A model generated the notes under the pieces. That model saw nothing but the letters and a program-made list of their open reading frames with translations, did no database searches and was not told where the DNA came from. Made by a program: the position numbers and the translations under genes. A stretch of 64,000 nt of DNA from Leptospira licerasiae serovar Varillal str. VAR 010 (GTDB lineage Bacteria > Spirochaetota > Leptospiria > Leptospirales > Leptospiraceae), in NCBI RefSeq assembly GCF_000244755.1, contig NZ_AHOO02000014.1:2501-66500 (forward strand). The letters run 5' to 3'. Of this stretch, positions 53,560 to 63,943 are shown one piece after another (position 1 is the first letter of the stretch; each line of letters opens with the position of its first letter).

Positions 53560-54402
53560 TTAAGCTCCTTTAATAAATAACGTAAAGTTGGAAGGATTCA
53601 ATTCATAAAAGCGGCAGAGGCCGAATTCACGAATGATAAAATTTTTCGAATATTCCGATATAGACTCGGCGGATCCCAGAATAAGAAAACTGTCTTGATT
53701 CAGGGCTTTTTCTATTTTATTGAATAGACTTCTTCTTTCCTGTTGGTCGAAATAATAGGACACATTCCTACATAGTATCAAATCACAGTTAGACGGATAA
53801 GGATCATAGATCAAATTATGCTGTTTAAATTCTATAACGGATCTTACCTCCTCATTTACTACGTATAATCCTTTGGAGACAGGATCGAAATATTTCGCAA
53901 GATGAGCCTCGGACAATCCTCTTCCGATCTCAAAAGCCGAATAAATTCCACTCTTGGCTTTTTCAATCGTATCTTTTGCTATATCCGTTGCAGTTATGCT
54001 AATATTCTTGAATAGTTGAGGATACTTTTCGTGAATAGAGATCGCCACGGAATAAGGTTCTTGCCCGGTAGAACAGGCAGCCGACCATATCTTGATCTTA
54101 GCGTCTTTTTGCTGTTTTCTTTCCAATATCTCGGGTATAATTCTTTCAAGGATCGCCCCAAAAATACTTTCGTCCCGAAAAAATCTAGTCTCATGAGTAG
54201 TTACTCTCTCTATAACTTTCTCATTGAATTCGAGGTCGTAACCTTCTTTAAATTTTTTCGATAGCTGACCGAAATCGGATAAATTATAATCCGATAATAT
54301 ATCCGAAAGACGACTTTCCAAAAGATAGATTTTTTCCTCTGTTAAGGATATACCTGTCGCTTGTTTTATCACTTCCATCAATTCGAAGGTTGTATCTTGC
54401 AT
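53560..54402 (-). CDS. cheR: chemoreceptor methyltransferase CheR
   Basis: 280 residues. The N-terminal helical domain (1-85) contains VTTHETRFFRD, the receptor-contact region. The SAM-binding domain follows with IWSAACSTGQEPYSVAI, ITATDIAKDTIEKAKSGIYS and the late DLILCRNVSYYFDQQERRSL, where the usual CRNVLIYF has changed slightly. It methylates receptor glutamates with S-adenosylmethionine for adaptation. It is encoded between cheB and cheY, with gaps of five and three bases, so adaptation enzymes and receptor are in one unit. Confidence 0.95.
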   Translation of the reverse strand: MQDTTFELMEVIKQATGISLTEEKIYLLESRLSDILSDYNLSDFGQLSKKFKEGYDLEFNEKVIERVTTHETRFFRDESIFGAILERIIPEILERKQQKDAKIKIWSAACSTGQEPYSVAISIHEKYPQLFKNISITATDIAKDTIEKAKSGIYSAFEIGRGLSEAHLAKYFDPVSKGLYVVNEEVRSVIEFKQHNLIYDPYPSNCDLILCRNVSYYFDQQERRSLFNKIEKALNQDSFLILGSAESISEYSKNFIIREFGLCRFYELNPSNFTLFIKGA

Positions 54403-54407
54403 TATAA

Positions 54408-55496
54408 TTAGTTCCTTTGTAATAAGCTGGAAATCTTATCTGCGATGCTGTCCACATCCAATACTTCGTCGACAAGCCCTTCTTGAACCGGGCGATTGGG
54501 CATTCCGAAAACGGTGCATGATTCTCGGTTCTGAGCGATCAAGTAAGCTCCGTTCTTCTTTAGCTCTTTCATGCCTAAGTAACCGTCCTCTCCCATTCCA
54601 GTCATAATGATCGCAGTGGTTTCTTTCGGAAAATTTTCCGCTAAAGATCTGAAAAGGATATTTACGGAAGGTTTACATAATTCTTCTTCCGGTCCGTTAA
54701 ACACTCTTGCCGCAGGGCCTGAAGCGCTATTGACGATCTCGAGTTGTTTTCCTCCGGGAGCTATATAAGCTACTCCTTTCCGCAATACTTCGCCGTCTTC
54801 CGCTTCTTTGATCAGCATATTTGCAGCTTGCGAAAGACTTTCTGCGAGATAATTGGTAAACAAAGGAGGCATATGTTGAGCGACTACGATACTACCGTTA
54901 AGATCCGGCGGTAATTTTAGGAAAAGTTGGCGCAAAGCGATCGGCCCACCGGTGGAAATTCCTATTGCGCATATCGCACAATCTTTCTCCCTTCTGGTTT
55001 GGACCGTTTTAACTGGAATATTTTTCTTTTCAACCGGACTCTGAACGATAGGTTTGATCGGGCTAAGAGCTTTGATCTTGGAAGTCAATAACTCCAAAGT
55101 TTCACTTAACGCTCCCTCTTGCCCTCCGTTCGGTTTAGGTACGAAATCGATCGCCCCCATATCCAAGGCTTTCAAAGTGATCTTAGCCCCCTCCTGTGTC
55201 AGGGAACTAAGCATAATCACTCGTGTTTCCGGAAATTTCGATTTGATTTCCTCTAACGTTTGGATCCCGTTCATCTGAGGCATTTCTACATCCAAAATCA
55301 CGAAATCCGGTTTTAGTTGTGCGATCTTAGGAAGGGCAAATTTGCCGTCAATTGCCGCTCCCAAAAATTCGATCTCACCGTCCTGAGAAAAAGTGTTCCG
55401 AAGAAGGTTCCGATAGACCAAAGAATCGTCCACGACGAAGACCGATGTTTTGCGGGACACTTTGTTTTTTTCCACAGGTAATTCCAAGGCGCTCAC
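54408..55496 (-). CDS. cheB: chemotaxis methylesterase CheB
   Basis: 362 residues: receiver domain (about 18-135) with phospho-acceptor D69 (FVILDVEMPQMNG), a linker, and a methylesterase domain with the triad S181 (GISTGGP), H208 (VAQHMPP) and D304 (TGMGEDG). Phosphorylation by CheA relieves inhibition so that it demethylates or deamidates receptors. It lies three bases after the receptor gene and five before cheR. All catalytic residues are present. Predicted cytosolic. Confidence 0.96.
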   Translation of the reverse strand: MSALELPVEKNKVSRKTSVFVVDDSLVYRNLLRNTFSQDGEIEFLGAAIDGKFALPKIAQLKPDFVILDVEMPQMNGIQTLEEIKSKFPETRVIMLSSLTQEGAKITLKALDMGAIDFVPKPNGGQEGALSETLELLTSKIKALSPIKPIVQSPVEKKNIPVKTVQTRREKDCAICAIGISTGGPIALRQLFLKLPPDLNGSIVVAQHMPPLFTNYLAESLSQAANMLIKEAEDGEVLRKGVAYIAPGGKQLEIVNSASGPAARVFNGPEEELCKPSVNILFRSLAENFPKETTAIIMTGMGEDGYLGMKELKKNGAYLIAQNRESCTVFGMPNRPVQEGLVDEVLDVDSIADKISSLLQRN

Positions 55497-55499
55497 CTT

Positions 55500-57110
55500 T
55501 CACTTAGCCGTATTCGAGATTTTGAATTGATTCACCAACATTGTCAGACCTGCGGCAAGATCCTGTAAAGATTGAGATAGTTTAGAAACGCTGCTCGAAT
55601 CCTTAGCACCGTCTAAAGATGCGGTTGAGATCCCGTTGATGTTTTTGGTTACATCGTTAGAAGTAAGCGACGTTTGACTTACGTTAGCCGCTATCTCTTT
55701 CGTAGTAATTGACTGCTCTTCCACCGCAGATGCGATGCTTCCGCTAATCTCGTTCACTTCGGCGATCACGCTTGTAATTTTGCCGATGGATTCGATCACT
55801 TTTTCCGTACTTTTCTGTATTGCAGAGATTTTACTTTTGATCTCTTCGGAAGATTCCGCGGATTGACGAGCAAGCTCTTTGACTTCGGATGCGACTACAG
55901 CAAAACCTTTCCCGGCATCCCCTGCTCCTGCTGCTTCGATTGCGGCATTCAACGCGAGAAGTTTGGTTTGAGCGGCAATGTTAGAGATACTTTCAATTAC
56001 GTTCCCGATCTCGTTCGCATTCTCACCTAGTTCTTTTACAACCCTACTGGTTTCGATTGCGGTAGAATTCGCTTCTCTCGCTATCTTTGCCGAGTCGGCT
56101 GCCTTTTTCGCGACTTCTCCTACGGAAACGGACATTTCTTCAATGGAACTCGAGACAACATTCAAATTCTGATTCATCTGAGTCGCAGCAGCTGCGATGG
56201 TTTGAGATTGTTGAGACATCTCTTCGATCCCCGAGGATAAGTTCAGACTTGCTCCCGATAAGTCTTGAGCGGATGAAAAGAGTATATCTCCGTTCTCCTT
56301 TAAACGAGAGATTAAAGCTGCCGTATTGATCAGCATGTTCAAGATCGCTTTTCCCAATTCACCCAACTCGTCGTTGCGATTATGAGCGATATTAACCGAA
56401 AGATCACCGGTCGCTATTTTGTTTGCGATATCTGTCGCCTCTTTTAAAGGTTTAAGAATATAGAAGGTAAGATAACCTCCTAATAAGATCTGAAGTGCCG
56501 CAAAAAAACCTGCTATCCCGATAGTAACTTCGGAAGCTAAACCGATAAATTCGGAAACCGCCAAGCTTCCAAGACCTAATACGCTCAGAAAGATAAACAG
56601 GAATAACTTTGTCCGAATGGACATTTTTCTCTTCTGAGTAGGCTCTAATTTGCGTTTTCCCGCGAGTATATCGGTATATAATTTGGAAGCCGCTTCAACT
56701 TGTTGGCGTGTCGGAGTTCTTCTGACCGACATAAAGCCTACAATATTCCCGTTTTCTACCTTCGGAGCTACGTTTGCATCAACCCAATAATGATCTCCGT
56801 TCTTGGATCGATTCTTGACGATTCCTCTCCATGGTTTACCGCTCTGGATCGTATCCCAAAAATCCTTAAATACGCTTCTAGGAATATCCGGGTGCCGAAC
56901 GACGTTATGAGGCTTACCGACTAACTCATCGTTGGTCAGACCTGCTATTTCCAAAAATTCCTTATTTGCATAAATGACTCTTCCTTTCAGATCAGTCATC
57001 GAAACAAGGGTAGTCCCATCCTTTACAAAACGTTCAACGTCTGTTAACGTTGTGGACATTTGTTTTCTTTCACTTTCCTTCTCTTTGCCTTGAGAAACAA
57101 AACCTAACAT
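55500..57110 (-). CDS. PAS-containing chemoreceptor (Aer-like)
   Basis: 536 residues. The ATG at 57110 has GAGGAG six bases upstream and is preferred over the inner one at 57059. Order: PAS domain (about 30-135: [40 protein letters not shown]), two adjacent helices (about 165-215) with almost no periplasmic loop, HAMP ([19 protein letters not shown]) and an MCP signalling coiled coil with the tip [20 protein letters not shown]. An N-terminal cytosolic PAS before the helices is the plan of Aer, which reads redox state through FAD. It is the dedicated receptor of the operon. Confidence 0.94.
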   Translation of the reverse strand: MLGFVSQGKEKESERKQMSTTLTDVERFVKDGTTLVSMTDLKGRVIYANKEFLEIAGLTNDELVGKPHNVVRHPDIPRSVFKDFWDTIQSGKPWRGIVKNRSKNGDHYWVDANVAPKVENGNIVGFMSVRRTPTRQQVEAASKLYTDILAGKRKLEPTQKRKMSIRTKLFLFIFLSVLGLGSLAVSEFIGLASEVTIGIAGFFAALQILLGGYLTFYILKPLKEATDIANKIATGDLSVNIAHNRNDELGELGKAILNMLINTAALISRLKENGDILFSSAQDLSGASLNLSSGIEEMSQQSQTIAAAATQMNQNLNVVSSSIEEMSVSVGEVAKKAADSAKIAREANSTAIETSRVVKELGENANEIGNVIESISNIAAQTKLLALNAAIEAAGAGDAGKGFAVVASEVKELARQSAESSEEIKSKISAIQKSTEKVIESIGKITSVIAEVNEISGSIASAVEEQSITTKEIAANVSQTSLTSNDVTKNINGISTASLDGAKDSSSVSKLSQSLQDLAAGLTMLVNQFKISNTAK

Positions 57111-57120
57111 ATAACACTCC

Positions 57121-57564
57121 TCACTCGTCTTCCAGACGTAGTAATTCTTCCCTATTCAAAATTATCATGGTCTTATCTTTTAAAATGGTTACATTTCGTA
57201 TGAATCTCGCTTCTTTCTCGTTCAAATGAGAAGGACAACTTTCAAGATCCTTATTCGCCACCTCTACGATATCCGAAACCGAATCCGAAAGAATAGCGAA
57301 GGTTTCCTTTTTTCCCTTCAAACGAATCAGAGAATGTTTCCCTTCTCCGCTAATATCGTCCTTTCCGAAAAGAGATCTTAAATTCAGTATAGTAACGAGA
57401 TCCCCTCGCAAGTTCACGATTCCCTCTATATACTCAGGAGAATGAGGAACTTTTAATATTCTTTTATTATGATCCACTTCCTTACATGCTTCTAACGGAA
57501 GCCCGTAGATTTCAGCCCCAAGGAAAAACGATAAATATTGCTTTTTATCTTCCTGCTCCACCAC
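57121..57564 (-). CDS. cheW: coupling protein CheW
   Basis: 147 residues, a single CheW beta-barrel: [72 protein letters not shown] and [14 protein letters not shown]. It bridges the receptor tip and CheA. It lies three bases after cheA and ten before the receptor. The family motifs are intact. A second set of CheW-like domains is at the end of the adjacent CheA. Confidence 0.95.
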   Translation of the reverse strand: MVEQEDKKQYLSFFLGAEIYGLPLEACKEVDHNKRILKVPHSPEYIEGIVNLRGDLVTILNLRSLFGKDDISGEGKHSLIRLKGKKETFAILSDSVSDIVEVANKDLESCPSHLNEKEARFIRNVTILKDKTMIILNREELLRLEDE

Positions 57565-57567
57565 ATA

Positions 57568-60105
57568 TTACTCCGAAATAATTTCCTGACGGACCGGATC
57601 TTTTCCGATCTTTTTCAAAACGACAATGGGATCGATTACGATGACCGTTTGTCCTAATACTATCCCGTTACCAATAACTCCTGAAGATTGATCTTCGTTC
57701 TTGTTAAAAGAGCCGATTTCCCCCACAACATTATGGATTTCTTGTACAAGGATTCCTTTTTTACCTAAAGAGGTTTGAATAAGTATCATAGTCCTCTCGA
57801 TATTCTTTTCCTCGTTTTTCAGATTAAAATAACGGTCCAACCTGCAAAGTTCTATGACTTCGTCACGGTACTGGATCACCTCGCTATCCATAACTCGTTC
57901 GAAACATTTCGGATCAACTTGTTCGATCCGAATAACGGATCTTGAATCCAATCCAAACATCTGCCTATTCACGGAGAAGAGAAGATAATGTTCCTTATCG
58001 TTGATATCGTGAATAGTTTTAGAGCGAAGTTCCTCTTTTACATTAGTATGCAATTTTAAGAATTTACTGATCCCGGAAATATCCAGTATCAACGCAACAT
58101 TTCCGTCGCCCAAGATAGCAGCGCCCGTATAAAGATTGATCTTTGCTAAATCCTTCGAAAGCGGTTTAACTACGATCTCCTCAGGATTTTCTATCTCCTC
58201 GATCAACATTCCGAATTTATGTTTTTCCGTGTGAACGACCACGATATATTTGTCGCTCCCATCTTCCGCATGATCGGAAGAGAGTCCGAGTATTTCTCCC
58301 GTTTTGATCAAAGGAAGAAGATGACCCCTAAGTTGATATACCATCTTCTTTTCCAAATATGATACGGATCTTTTATCGAGTAGAATAAGCTCCGAGATAT
58401 TTTGCTGAGGTATCGCGAAAAGCATTCCGGAAGTCTTAACCATTTGGCAGTTAATGATAGAAAGTGTCTGAGGCAATGAAGCGATAACGGAAGTCCCTAT
58501 ACCTTGTCGAGACGAAACCGAGACAGTCCCTCCGGCTTTCTGGAAATTCATCTTTACTACATCCATTCCAACGCCGCGGCCCGAGGTGGAAGAGACCGCA
58601 TGGGCAGTGCTGAACCCCGGAGAAAAAATGAATTCGGATAATTCTTCAGGAGATTTTCTTTGCGCTTCCTCTTGCGTTATAAGTCCTCTTTCGATCGCCT
58701 TACTCTTAATGCTCTCTATGTTCAATCCCCTGCCATCGTCTTCTACTTTGAGGATGACGTTTCCTCCCCTTAAGGAGGCGGATAAATGTATTTTTCCTTT
58801 GGCAGGCTTTCCGGCTGATACTCGCTCTTCTGGTGATTCTATTCCATGATCGACTGAGTTTCGGATCATATGCGTGATCGGGTCCGTGATCGAGTCTATT
58901 ATATTTTTATCGAGCTCGACTTCTCCTCCTTCGAGCAACAACTCAACCTCTTTGCCAGTAGTTCTCTCAAGATCGTGGATCAATCTTGGAATCCTTTTAT
59001 ACAGAGATTCCAATTTTTGAAGCCTAGTTCGCATAACGCTTTCTTGCGAGGATGTGATCAACTGGCTCAAATTTCGAACTATAGATAACAAAGAAGGATC
59101 GTCGTAATTTTCTATCTTTTGGAGAAGCTGGTTTCTTACTATTATCGTTTCACCTGCAAGATTGATCATATGATCCAAAAGTTGCAAAGGGATCTTAAGA
59201 TAATGTTCCGCTGAAACTTCTTTTGATTTAGCCTGGACTTCAGGCTCAGCTAAAGGTTTTATCGATCGTTCCTGTATAGGCGGAGATACGATCGAGCCTG
59301 CCTTCAGTTCAGGTTTGAAAATTGTCGAAGCCGACAGTAAGGAAACGGGAGAAAGTTTCAAAAAACTTTCTTTATCTGCAGAATACATTACAACAGCATA
59401 ATGTATCTTATTCCCCGATCCGTTAGATAAATTTCCATTCTTGCCGCCGAAATCCCCATGGCTCAAAACCATTCCTATGCCGGAAAACTTTTCCATCAGA
59501 TCGGAACAATTTCTATCTTCCGAGTCCTTTTGCTGAAATTTGATAAGAAAAAGAGATGAACCTTCTTGTTCCGCCTTTGCGATATAACTTTTGGGGATCA
59601 ACACCTTCCCATCTTTGAACAAAATTCCGTCACCGTCCTTAGCCGGAGAAGGAACGACCGGTTTATTCTTTTTCGGAGGAGTAAATAATCCAAACCTGGG
59701 TTTTTCATCTTCTACAGATTTTTCATCCTGCGCCTGCAAGCTTTCATTGATCCGCGACAACAGTTCGGAAACTTGAGAATCCGAAACACTGTCTTTGCGC
59801 TCGTTCATTTCTTTAAGAGCGTCTATACAATCCAAAAAGAGACCGATTTCCTTATCTGCCGGCTTAGTTTCCTTCTTACGAAATTGATTTAAAAGACTTT
59901 CGAATGAATGAGCCAATCCGGTAATCAATGGAAAATCGAAAATGGCAGAGTTACCCTTTATGGTATGGATCACTCTGAAAAGGGTATTGATCTGTTCCGG
60001 TTGATAATCCTTCTCTAATTCTAGAATCGACTCTTCCGCCATATCCAACAACTCTCGAGCCTCTACTAGATAATCTTTTAACAGGTTTTCGTAATCGACT
60101 TCCAT
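57568..60105 (-). CDS. cheA: CheA histidine kinase with two C-terminal CheW-like domains
   Basis: 845 residues, longer than the ~650 of E. coli CheA. The Hpt domain carries H47 (VIHTIKGNSAIF). A ~140-residue P2-like region follows, then the dimer helices (LLDHMINLAGETIIVRNQLL) and the ATPase domain with DPITHMIRNSVDHGIESPEE, VEDDGRGLN and SGRGVGMDVV. A regulatory CheW-like domain comes next (INCQMVKTSGMLFAIPQQNI). A second CheW-like domain ends the protein (YLLFSVNRQMFGLDSRSVIR ... GNGIVLGQTVIVID). The extra domain could bind another receptor or CheW in the array. Second gene of the operon. Confidence 0.96.
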   Translation of the reverse strand: MEVDYENLLKDYLVEARELLDMAEESILELEKDYQPEQINTLFRVIHTIKGNSAIFDFPLITGLAHSFESLLNQFRKKETKPADKEIGLFLDCIDALKEMNERKDSVSDSQVSELLSRINESLQAQDEKSVEDEKPRFGLFTPPKKNKPVVPSPAKDGDGILFKDGKVLIPKSYIAKAEQEGSSLFLIKFQQKDSEDRNCSDLMEKFSGIGMVLSHGDFGGKNGNLSNGSGNKIHYAVVMYSADKESFLKLSPVSLLSASTIFKPELKAGSIVSPPIQERSIKPLAEPEVQAKSKEVSAEHYLKIPLQLLDHMINLAGETIIVRNQLLQKIENYDDPSLLSIVRNLSQLITSSQESVMRTRLQKLESLYKRIPRLIHDLERTTGKEVELLLEGGEVELDKNIIDSITDPITHMIRNSVDHGIESPEERVSAGKPAKGKIHLSASLRGGNVILKVEDDGRGLNIESIKSKAIERGLITQEEAQRKSPEELSEFIFSPGFSTAHAVSSTSGRGVGMDVVKMNFQKAGGTVSVSSRQGIGTSVIASLPQTLSIINCQMVKTSGMLFAIPQQNISELILLDKRSVSYLEKKMVYQLRGHLLPLIKTGEILGLSSDHAEDGSDKYIVVVHTEKHKFGMLIEEIENPEEIVVKPLSKDLAKINLYTGAAILGDGNVALILDISGISKFLKLHTNVKEELRSKTIHDINDKEHYLLFSVNRQMFGLDSRSVIRIEQVDPKCFERVMDSEVIQYRDEVIELCRLDRYFNLKNEEKNIERTMILIQTSLGKKGILVQEIHNVVGEIGSFNKNEDQSSGVIGNGIVLGQTVIVIDPIVVLKKIGKDPVRQEIISE

Positions 60106-60117
60106 ATATTCAGCGTC

Positions 60118-61401
60118 CTATGCAGATATTACCGGAAAGAAGGCTTCGGCCATTACGCAAGGCTCAACCACCGCAGAAGTATGATCAGAAACATTATGTA
60201 TATTGAATATTCCACGATGTTTATTCACTATCATATCCACAGCCGTCAGACCAAGGCCCATTCCAAATTTCTCTAACTCCGAAAACTCTTCGACAGGCGG
60301 AAGCAGGCGAAAAAAAGGACGAGTCACTAACACTTCCTTATTTTCCGCATCAACAAGATCCTGAGCGGAAGTGACTACGTTCTTGACTGCAATGCAGAAA
60401 TATCCATCTATCTTGCCGAAATAAACGTCTATGAAAGTCGACTTCTTGGAATATTTCATTGCGTTCAAGATAAGTTCATCGAATACGATATTTGCCCAAT
60501 CCAGTTGTATCTTGAGCGACTCTTTCGATTTACTGGACGAAAAGCGAATCTTTAGGTCCTTTTTGTCCAAAAAGGGGACGAATGTCTCAGATCTTTTGGT
60601 TAAAGTATGTACCAAATCGCTGATGGAAATTGTTTCCAGCTTCGCCTGTTCTCCTGCCAAGGAGAGAACCGTGGACAAACTGCCCAGTTGCTTCCGTAAA
60701 ACATCCTGACTTGCATAAAGAAGATTCAATATTTCATTACTTACTAATGCGCCGTTCTCAGTAGTCTGATGCCCCATTTTCAACAAATCAAGGAGGGAGA
60801 GAATAGCTCCGATCCCCGAACCTTGAGAAAAGGAAGTGTTCAAAGACTTTATTGTAGAAAGAGATAAAGAGTTTTCATCGGATTTTCGGATGGATTCTTT
60901 ATACGTTAACCAATCCAACTGTTCTTTCAACACGTCACGATTCGATCTTTCCACATCTGCTTGAAAATCTCGCAGACCACTGTATTGAAAAGCTAATGTG
61001 ACGGTTCTATCAAAGGCCTCCTTTGTGACCGGTTTGACAAGATAATCGAAAACACCTAGCTTCATTACTTCGATTATTTTGTCAGGTTCATCCAAAGAAG
61101 ATTGTACAATAATAATAGCATTCGGATCCTTCTCCTTTAAATCTCTTATAAAGGAAGCTCCGTCTAGTTCAGGCATCACCAAATCGACAATATAAAGCGA
61201 ATAAGGTTTCGAAGCAGAGAGGAACTTTCTCATTCCTTCCTTGCCGTTAGTGGCAATATCGAACTCCCAATTCATCTTTCTGCAAAAATGATCGTAGACT
61301 AATGCGATCTCCGGCGAATCCTCTAGTATCAGAATTTTTCCCGTTCCGAATTCTCCGGAAAGCACCTGCATATCTACAACTTGATCTAACTCCCGACTCA
61401 T
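60118..61401 (-). CDS. receiver plus HATPase-like protein heading the che operon
   Basis: 427 residues. The receiver domain (about 20-140) has E27-D28, phospho-acceptor D73 (LYIVDLVMPELDG) and K123-type lysine in DYLVKPVT. The rest is helical, followed by a degenerate histidine-kinase ATPase domain: an N-box-like FDELILNAMKYSKKSTFIDV and G-box-like FGMGLGLTAVDMIVNKHRG. I see no clear phosphorylated His, so it may bind ATP without being a kinase, or act as a phospho-dependent regulator of CheA. GGGGGA lies six bases before the ATG. First gene of the operon, 12 bases before cheA. Confidence 0.87.
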   Translation of the reverse strand: MSRELDQVVDMQVLSGEFGTGKILILEDSPEIALVYDHFCRKMNWEFDIATNGKEGMRKFLSASKPYSLYIVDLVMPELDGASFIRDLKEKDPNAIIIVQSSLDEPDKIIEVMKLGVFDYLVKPVTKEAFDRTVTLAFQYSGLRDFQADVERSNRDVLKEQLDWLTYKESIRKSDENSLSLSTIKSLNTSFSQGSGIGAILSLLDLLKMGHQTTENGALVSNEILNLLYASQDVLRKQLGSLSTVLSLAGEQAKLETISISDLVHTLTKRSETFVPFLDKKDLKIRFSSSKSKESLKIQLDWANIVFDELILNAMKYSKKSTFIDVYFGKIDGYFCIAVKNVVTSAQDLVDAENKEVLVTRPFFRLLPPVEEFSELEKFGMGLGLTAVDMIVNKHRGIFNIHNVSDHTSAVVEPCVMAEAFFPVISA

Positions 61402-61786
61402 CTATTTTCCCCCGTTCGCGTTACGCTCCCCTTGTTAAAGATCGAGGATCGCTATCGAACAAATTTTAGAGACTGGAGATAGATCGAAATTATTACGCGT
61501 AACTATAACTTTTGAATAAGATAAATACAATGAACGTATGTTTACTTATTTGCATATACCAGCACTATCACTTAAGGAACAAACGTTATGCACATTATCC
61601 CTAAAGAAATAGCAATATATTGACAAATGTCACCTTGCCCTCAGCCAAGAAGCAAAATGTAGCTGCGACATTTTTAAAAGATAAATCTAAATAGATCTCC
61701 GTGATTCACGGATCGCAGTGGGGACATTCCGCATTTTTCGTCATAAGATCGTAGAGAGTAACGAGGTCCCAATTTTGGAAAAGACA
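61402..61786. promoter_or_regulatory. divergent control region of the che operon and the DUF1577-like gene
   Basis: 385 bases, AT-rich in the middle. It contains several small palindromes: GCGTTACGC (61418-61426), TTACGCGTAA (61493-61502), TGACA-AA-TGTCA (61621-61632) and CCGTGATTCACGG (61699-61711). A TTGACA lies at 61620-61625 but no good -10 follows at normal distance. No gene or RNA was recognised. Confidence 0.5.
61699..61711. promoter_or_regulatory. 13-base palindrome, candidate operator
   Basis: CCGTGA-T-TCACGG has perfect six-base arms around one central base, 75 bases before the next start codon. It could be a repressor site or a short RNA hairpin. Confidence 0.45.
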
Positions 61787-62998
61787 ATGGAAAGTCGGGA
61801 AATAGATAAAAGGCCTTGGGATATTCTATCTGATCCCATTGCGATTTCTCGAATTACAGAGTCTTTCCTCTACATGGAAGAACTTACAGTAAAGAGTTGG
61901 TCTTCCGACACAAAGGCGATCATCACAAAAACTTTCGGGAATTCAGGACAGATTGCCTTACGTTTTCAGAAGGGAGTTCTTATCTCTTTGGGTGAAAAAA
62001 TTATTCTACAAAGAACTCTGAAACATCATATAGAGCTGAGCTGCAAGACCATTAGGCGACTTAACGACTTTGAATTCTTAATGCAAGCCGAATCGGTTTA
62101 TATCGCCAAAACCAATCGAAAAGAAGAAAGACTTCGTGTTAAGAATGATTCCGTATTTGCAACGAATATAGTATATCACCCGGAACGTTTCGAATTCAAC
62201 CGTCATATCTCACTGAACGTTATTCGGGAAGCACTAGAAACCTTCAAAGAAGACCTGAAACATCCCAAATTCGGAGAGATCAAGATCGGACTATTTCAAT
62301 CAGGCCAAGAATCAAAATTTGAGATAGTCAGAAAAACCAAAAAGATCTTTTACATTCAAAATACGAGTAAACCTAGTTCTTACACTGAAGTTCTTCCTCA
62401 ATTTGTGAACTATAGCACTTACTTCGGTAAAAATATTCTTTCTGCGATTAGAGGTTATAAGAACGAATCAATAATATCGGAGCTTATACTTCCCATTTTA
62501 TATGATAAAAACGATAAAGACTCGTATCCGAAAGCTTATCTTTGGATCAGGAGTCCGCAAGAACCGATCTTAGCAGAGGATCTTTCGGAACTTTACGCGC
62601 TATCGGAAAGGATCATCAGTACGATCCGCAATTCGGATTCGATTAAGGCCACGGACCGATTTGAAGTACTTAATATTTCCGAATCAGGCGCAAAAATAAG
62701 GATACATCAAAAAGATATACTATACAATGTTTACGGGAAAGAGAGTCTTAAATTCGATCTTGTCTTCAAAGGAAGACCGCCCATTCATATGAACGCAAAG
62801 ATCTGTTGGCGATCCGTGGATAGGAATGGAAAACTTTTTTTAGGTTTAAAATTCATATACGACCACGAGCAACTTGCCAGTTTAAGAAAACTAGAATACG
62901 ATCTCCAATCTTTACGCAATCGTATTAACGCAGGCGGGGCTGACGCGACTGTCTTTAAAATTTACCGAAGTCTGCGTCCGAAAAGAAAGAAATTTTAA
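61787..62998 (+). CDS. DUF1577/PilZ-like protein
   Basis: 403 residues from the ATG at 61787 (GGA seven bases before); the frame opens with GTG at 61718. The C-terminal ~100 residues look like a PilZ beta-barrel: RFEVLNISESGAKIRIHQKD (the N-x-S-x-x-G motif), then PIHMNAKICWRSVDRNG and KLFLGLKFIY. The usual RxxxR before it is not clear here, so c-di-GMP binding is uncertain. The rest is alpha/beta without a known motif; I associate this architecture with the DUF1577 family of Leptospira. It is cytosolic and divergent from the chemosensory operon, so a motility link is possible. Confidence 0.75.
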   Translation: MESREIDKRPWDILSDPIAISRITESFLYMEELTVKSWSSDTKAIITKTFGNSGQIALRFQKGVLISLGEKIILQRTLKHHIELSCKTIRRLNDFEFLMQAESVYIAKTNRKEERLRVKNDSVFATNIVYHPERFEFNRHISLNVIREALETFKEDLKHPKFGEIKIGLFQSGQESKFEIVRKTKKIFYIQNTSKPSSYTEVLPQFVNYSTYFGKNILSAIRGYKNESIISELILPILYDKNDKDSYPKAYLWIRSPQEPILAEDLSELYALSERIISTIRNSDSIKATDRFEVLNISESGAKIRIHQKDILYNVYGKESLKFDLVFKGRPPIHMNAKICWRSVDRNGKLFLGLKFIYDHEQLASLRKLEYDLQSLRNRINAGGADATVFKIYRSLRPKRKKF

Positions 62999-63054
62999 TC
63001 CGATTTTCTCGCCTTTTGCTTCCGTATTTATATCGTAATTGAAATAATATCGAT

Positions 63055-63738
63055 ATGAAATGGGTGCATTGGTCCTTTCTACATATTTCTATCCTGGTCT
63101 TTTCTATAACGATCTGCGCGTTAGTCATCTGGATCGGAAAACGTATCCGGAATTCCAAAATCGCTCCCTTTATCGGGTATTTGTTGGGCAGCGTTCTCGT
63201 ATTGAATGGGATAATATATATAATATATAGAATTCAAAAAGGTTATTGGGAGATCCGTTTCGATCTACCCATGGAATTTTGCGATTGGGCTATGTTCGTT
63301 ACGGTCGCCGCACTATTCACTCATAATAGGCTTATGTCAGAATTATCCTACTTCTGGGTATTAAGCGGATCAATTCACGCCCTCTTAACGCCAAACTTAG
63401 CGCAAACATTCCCTCAGTTATCCTTCTTTCTTTTTTTTATCGGACACTTAGGCCTAGTTGCTTCCAGTCTTTACATAGTATTTGGGTTAGGTTTATTTCC
63501 CAGACAGGGTTCCATCCTTCGAGTTATCGTATTCTCCGAACTATATTTCATATCGGCGCTCGCTTTGGATTTTCTAATCGATGCGAATTACGGATATCTT
63601 CGCTTTAAGCCAAGCGGAGGATCGATCCTAAACTACTTAGGCGCTTGGCCAGTCTATCTCGGTTCCATACAAATTCTGGGGATAATTGCGATTGTGGCGC
63701 TTTATCTGCCGTTCAAAAGAAAACAAAGTCAAACTTAA
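63055..63738 (+). CDS. TIGR02206/YwaF-type integral membrane protein
   Basis: 227 residues with seven hydrophobic helices and short loops. Characteristic polar residues are LPMEFCDWAMFVTVAALFT (helix 3), SELSYFWVLSGSIHALLTPN (helix 4) and FFIGHLGLVASSLYIVFGL (helix 5), as in the YwaF family of unknown function. The last helix ends in a basic tail (KRKQSQT). It lies 56 bases after the DUF1577-like gene on the same strand. Confidence 0.85.
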   Translation: MKWVHWSFLHISILVFSITICALVIWIGKRIRNSKIAPFIGYLLGSVLVLNGIIYIIYRIQKGYWEIRFDLPMEFCDWAMFVTVAALFTHNRLMSELSYFWVLSGSIHALLTPNLAQTFPQLSFFLFFIGHLGLVASSLYIVFGLGLFPRQGSILRVIVFSELYFISALALDFLIDANYGYLRFKPSGGSILNYLGAWPVYLGSIQILGIIAIVALYLPFKRKQSQT

Positions 63739-63943
63739 AATCGTATCCTTTACTCGTTCAGCGCAAATCGGAAAATTCGGTATCATCGAAAACGAAGGAA
63801 TATTTGATAATTATCATATTCTTATTAGAATAAGCGGCGACCAAGGGCTTGACCTCGACGAAAATTAATGACAAAATACAAAGACTCAGGATCCGAACTC
63901 AGAAATCGAATTGATGAGTCTCTGACTTTGAAGCGAGGAAAAA

